A stretch of 64,000 nucleotides of DNA from Jeotgalicoccus coquinae. GTDB lineage: Bacteria > Bacillota > Bacilli > Staphylococcales > Salinicoccaceae. The position numbers were made by a program, and so were the translations under genes. A model generated the notes under the pieces. The model searched no databases and had not been told where the DNA came from. It saw only the letters and a program-made list of their open reading frames with translations. The DNA lies in NCBI RefSeq assembly GCF_014207425.1, contig NZ_JACHFF010000001.1, positions 62,001 through 126,000 on the forward strand, given 5' to 3'. Positions 63,549 to 64,000 of the stretch are shown piece by piece; the first letter of the stretch is position 1; each line of letters opens with the position of its first letter.

Positions 63549-63964
63549 GTGCCAAGAATGAAAAGAAAGTATTGATTCCAGAGAAATATAGTTCATTGTT
63601 CATGATTACTTGCACGTTTTTCGGAGCTATTCTGGGATCGCTTCTGGTGTATTTTATACAAGGAGAATTTCCATATGAAGTGCTCGCAGGTGGATTAGCA
63701 GCGATTATTATTCTAATAATTATTGAGGTAATAAAAAAGAAGAGCAAGAAAGATAATGTGCCGGAAGTTGATGAACGGGTAACTCATAATATTTTTAATT
63801 TCTTTGCATATGGCTCGCATATCTTTATGGCTATTTTGATTATCGGTATAGCAGTATTTACAATGATGGGTAATGAATCAATGCCATTAGTCTATCTTTG
63901 GATATTCGCGTTTGTATATATATGGGTTGTAGGAATAGGTGCTCTTGTTGTTAAAAGAAGATAA
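63545..63964 (+). CDS. Membrane protein paired with the XRE regulator
   Basis: 139 residues, four membrane helices with a cytoplasmic loop 'KKKSKKDNVPEVDERVTHNI'. The 'DER' loop and the pairing with a small XRE regulator recall DUF2178-type proteins. The ATG overlaps the regulator stop, so translation is coupled. Its function is unknown; an envelope-stress or bacteriocin-immunity role is speculative. Confidence 0.7.
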   Translation: MSAKNEKKVLIPEKYSSLFMITCTFFGAILGSLLVYFIQGEFPYEVLAGGLAAIIILIIIEVIKKKSKKDNVPEVDERVTHNIFNFFAYGSHIFMAILIIGIAVFTMMGNESMPLVYLWIFAFVYIWVVGIGALVVKRR

Positions 63965-64000
63965 CGATTAAAGGCACTGGTCAAGACGTGGAAATATTTG

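Overview
The window looks like a chromosomal segment of a low-to-moderate GC member of the Staphylococcaceae. Jeotgalicoccus or a close relative is my guess; no rRNA is present to settle it. The clues are Gram-positive ribosome binding sites, CcpA-type cre sites, LAAC lipoboxes, a staphylococcal-type molybdenum cofactor cluster, a cadC-cadA-cadD operon and an Fst-type toxin.

About 1-43.6 kb reads as ordinary chromosome. It opens with a LysR fragment, a SetA-type exporter and a DUF456 protein. A peptide/glutathione-type ABC transporter operon (minus strand, 6.9-2.7 kb) follows. Divergent from it lies a run of five paralogous solute-binding lipoproteins (7.2-23.6 kb), one broken by a frameshift. 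An acyltransferase/DUF6320/esterase operon and a TAXI-TRAP transporter operon interrupt that run. CcpA cre-like sites sit in front of four of the transcription units, which suggests a catabolite-controlled nutrient-uptake region. Next come small genes, a LOG-family hydrolase, a RIC homologue that has lost many of its expected metal ligands, PhoPR, and the molybdenum cofactor genes moeB-moaB, moaC (opposite strand) and moeA-mobB-moaE-moaD-mobA-moaA. A CydDC-like exporter, a CNNM/CBS protein, a pair of small coiled-coil membrane proteins and a dihydropyrimidinase complete the region.

About 43.7-62.2 kb is AT-richer accessory DNA. It holds a decayed serine resolvase, a complete Fst/par-type type I toxin-antitoxin locus, an IS3-family element that has cut off the 5' end of a sensor kinase gene, its response regulator, a copper-storage protein, a GMC oxidoreductase fragment and an IS relic. 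After these come a YeiH/LysR pair, a C-S lyase, an SDR, the cadmium operon (CadA has three nearly identical metal-binding domains), an integrase remnant and an ApeA-like HEPN protein. A degraded ~100-bp direct repeat flanks 43.8-54.2 kb, and MITE-like terminator-bearing elements flank the ApeA block. The right end (62.2-64 kb) holds a DUF1648 protein, more resolvase debris and an XRE regulator/membrane protein pair behind twin palindromic operators.

The most unusual pattern is in the chromosomal part: four intergenic tandem arrays (2.3, 13.9, 27.4 and 31.9 kb) of unrelated sequence that share a 41-42 bp period and the same design, a hairpin plus a short spacer. Three of the four lie between convergent genes.
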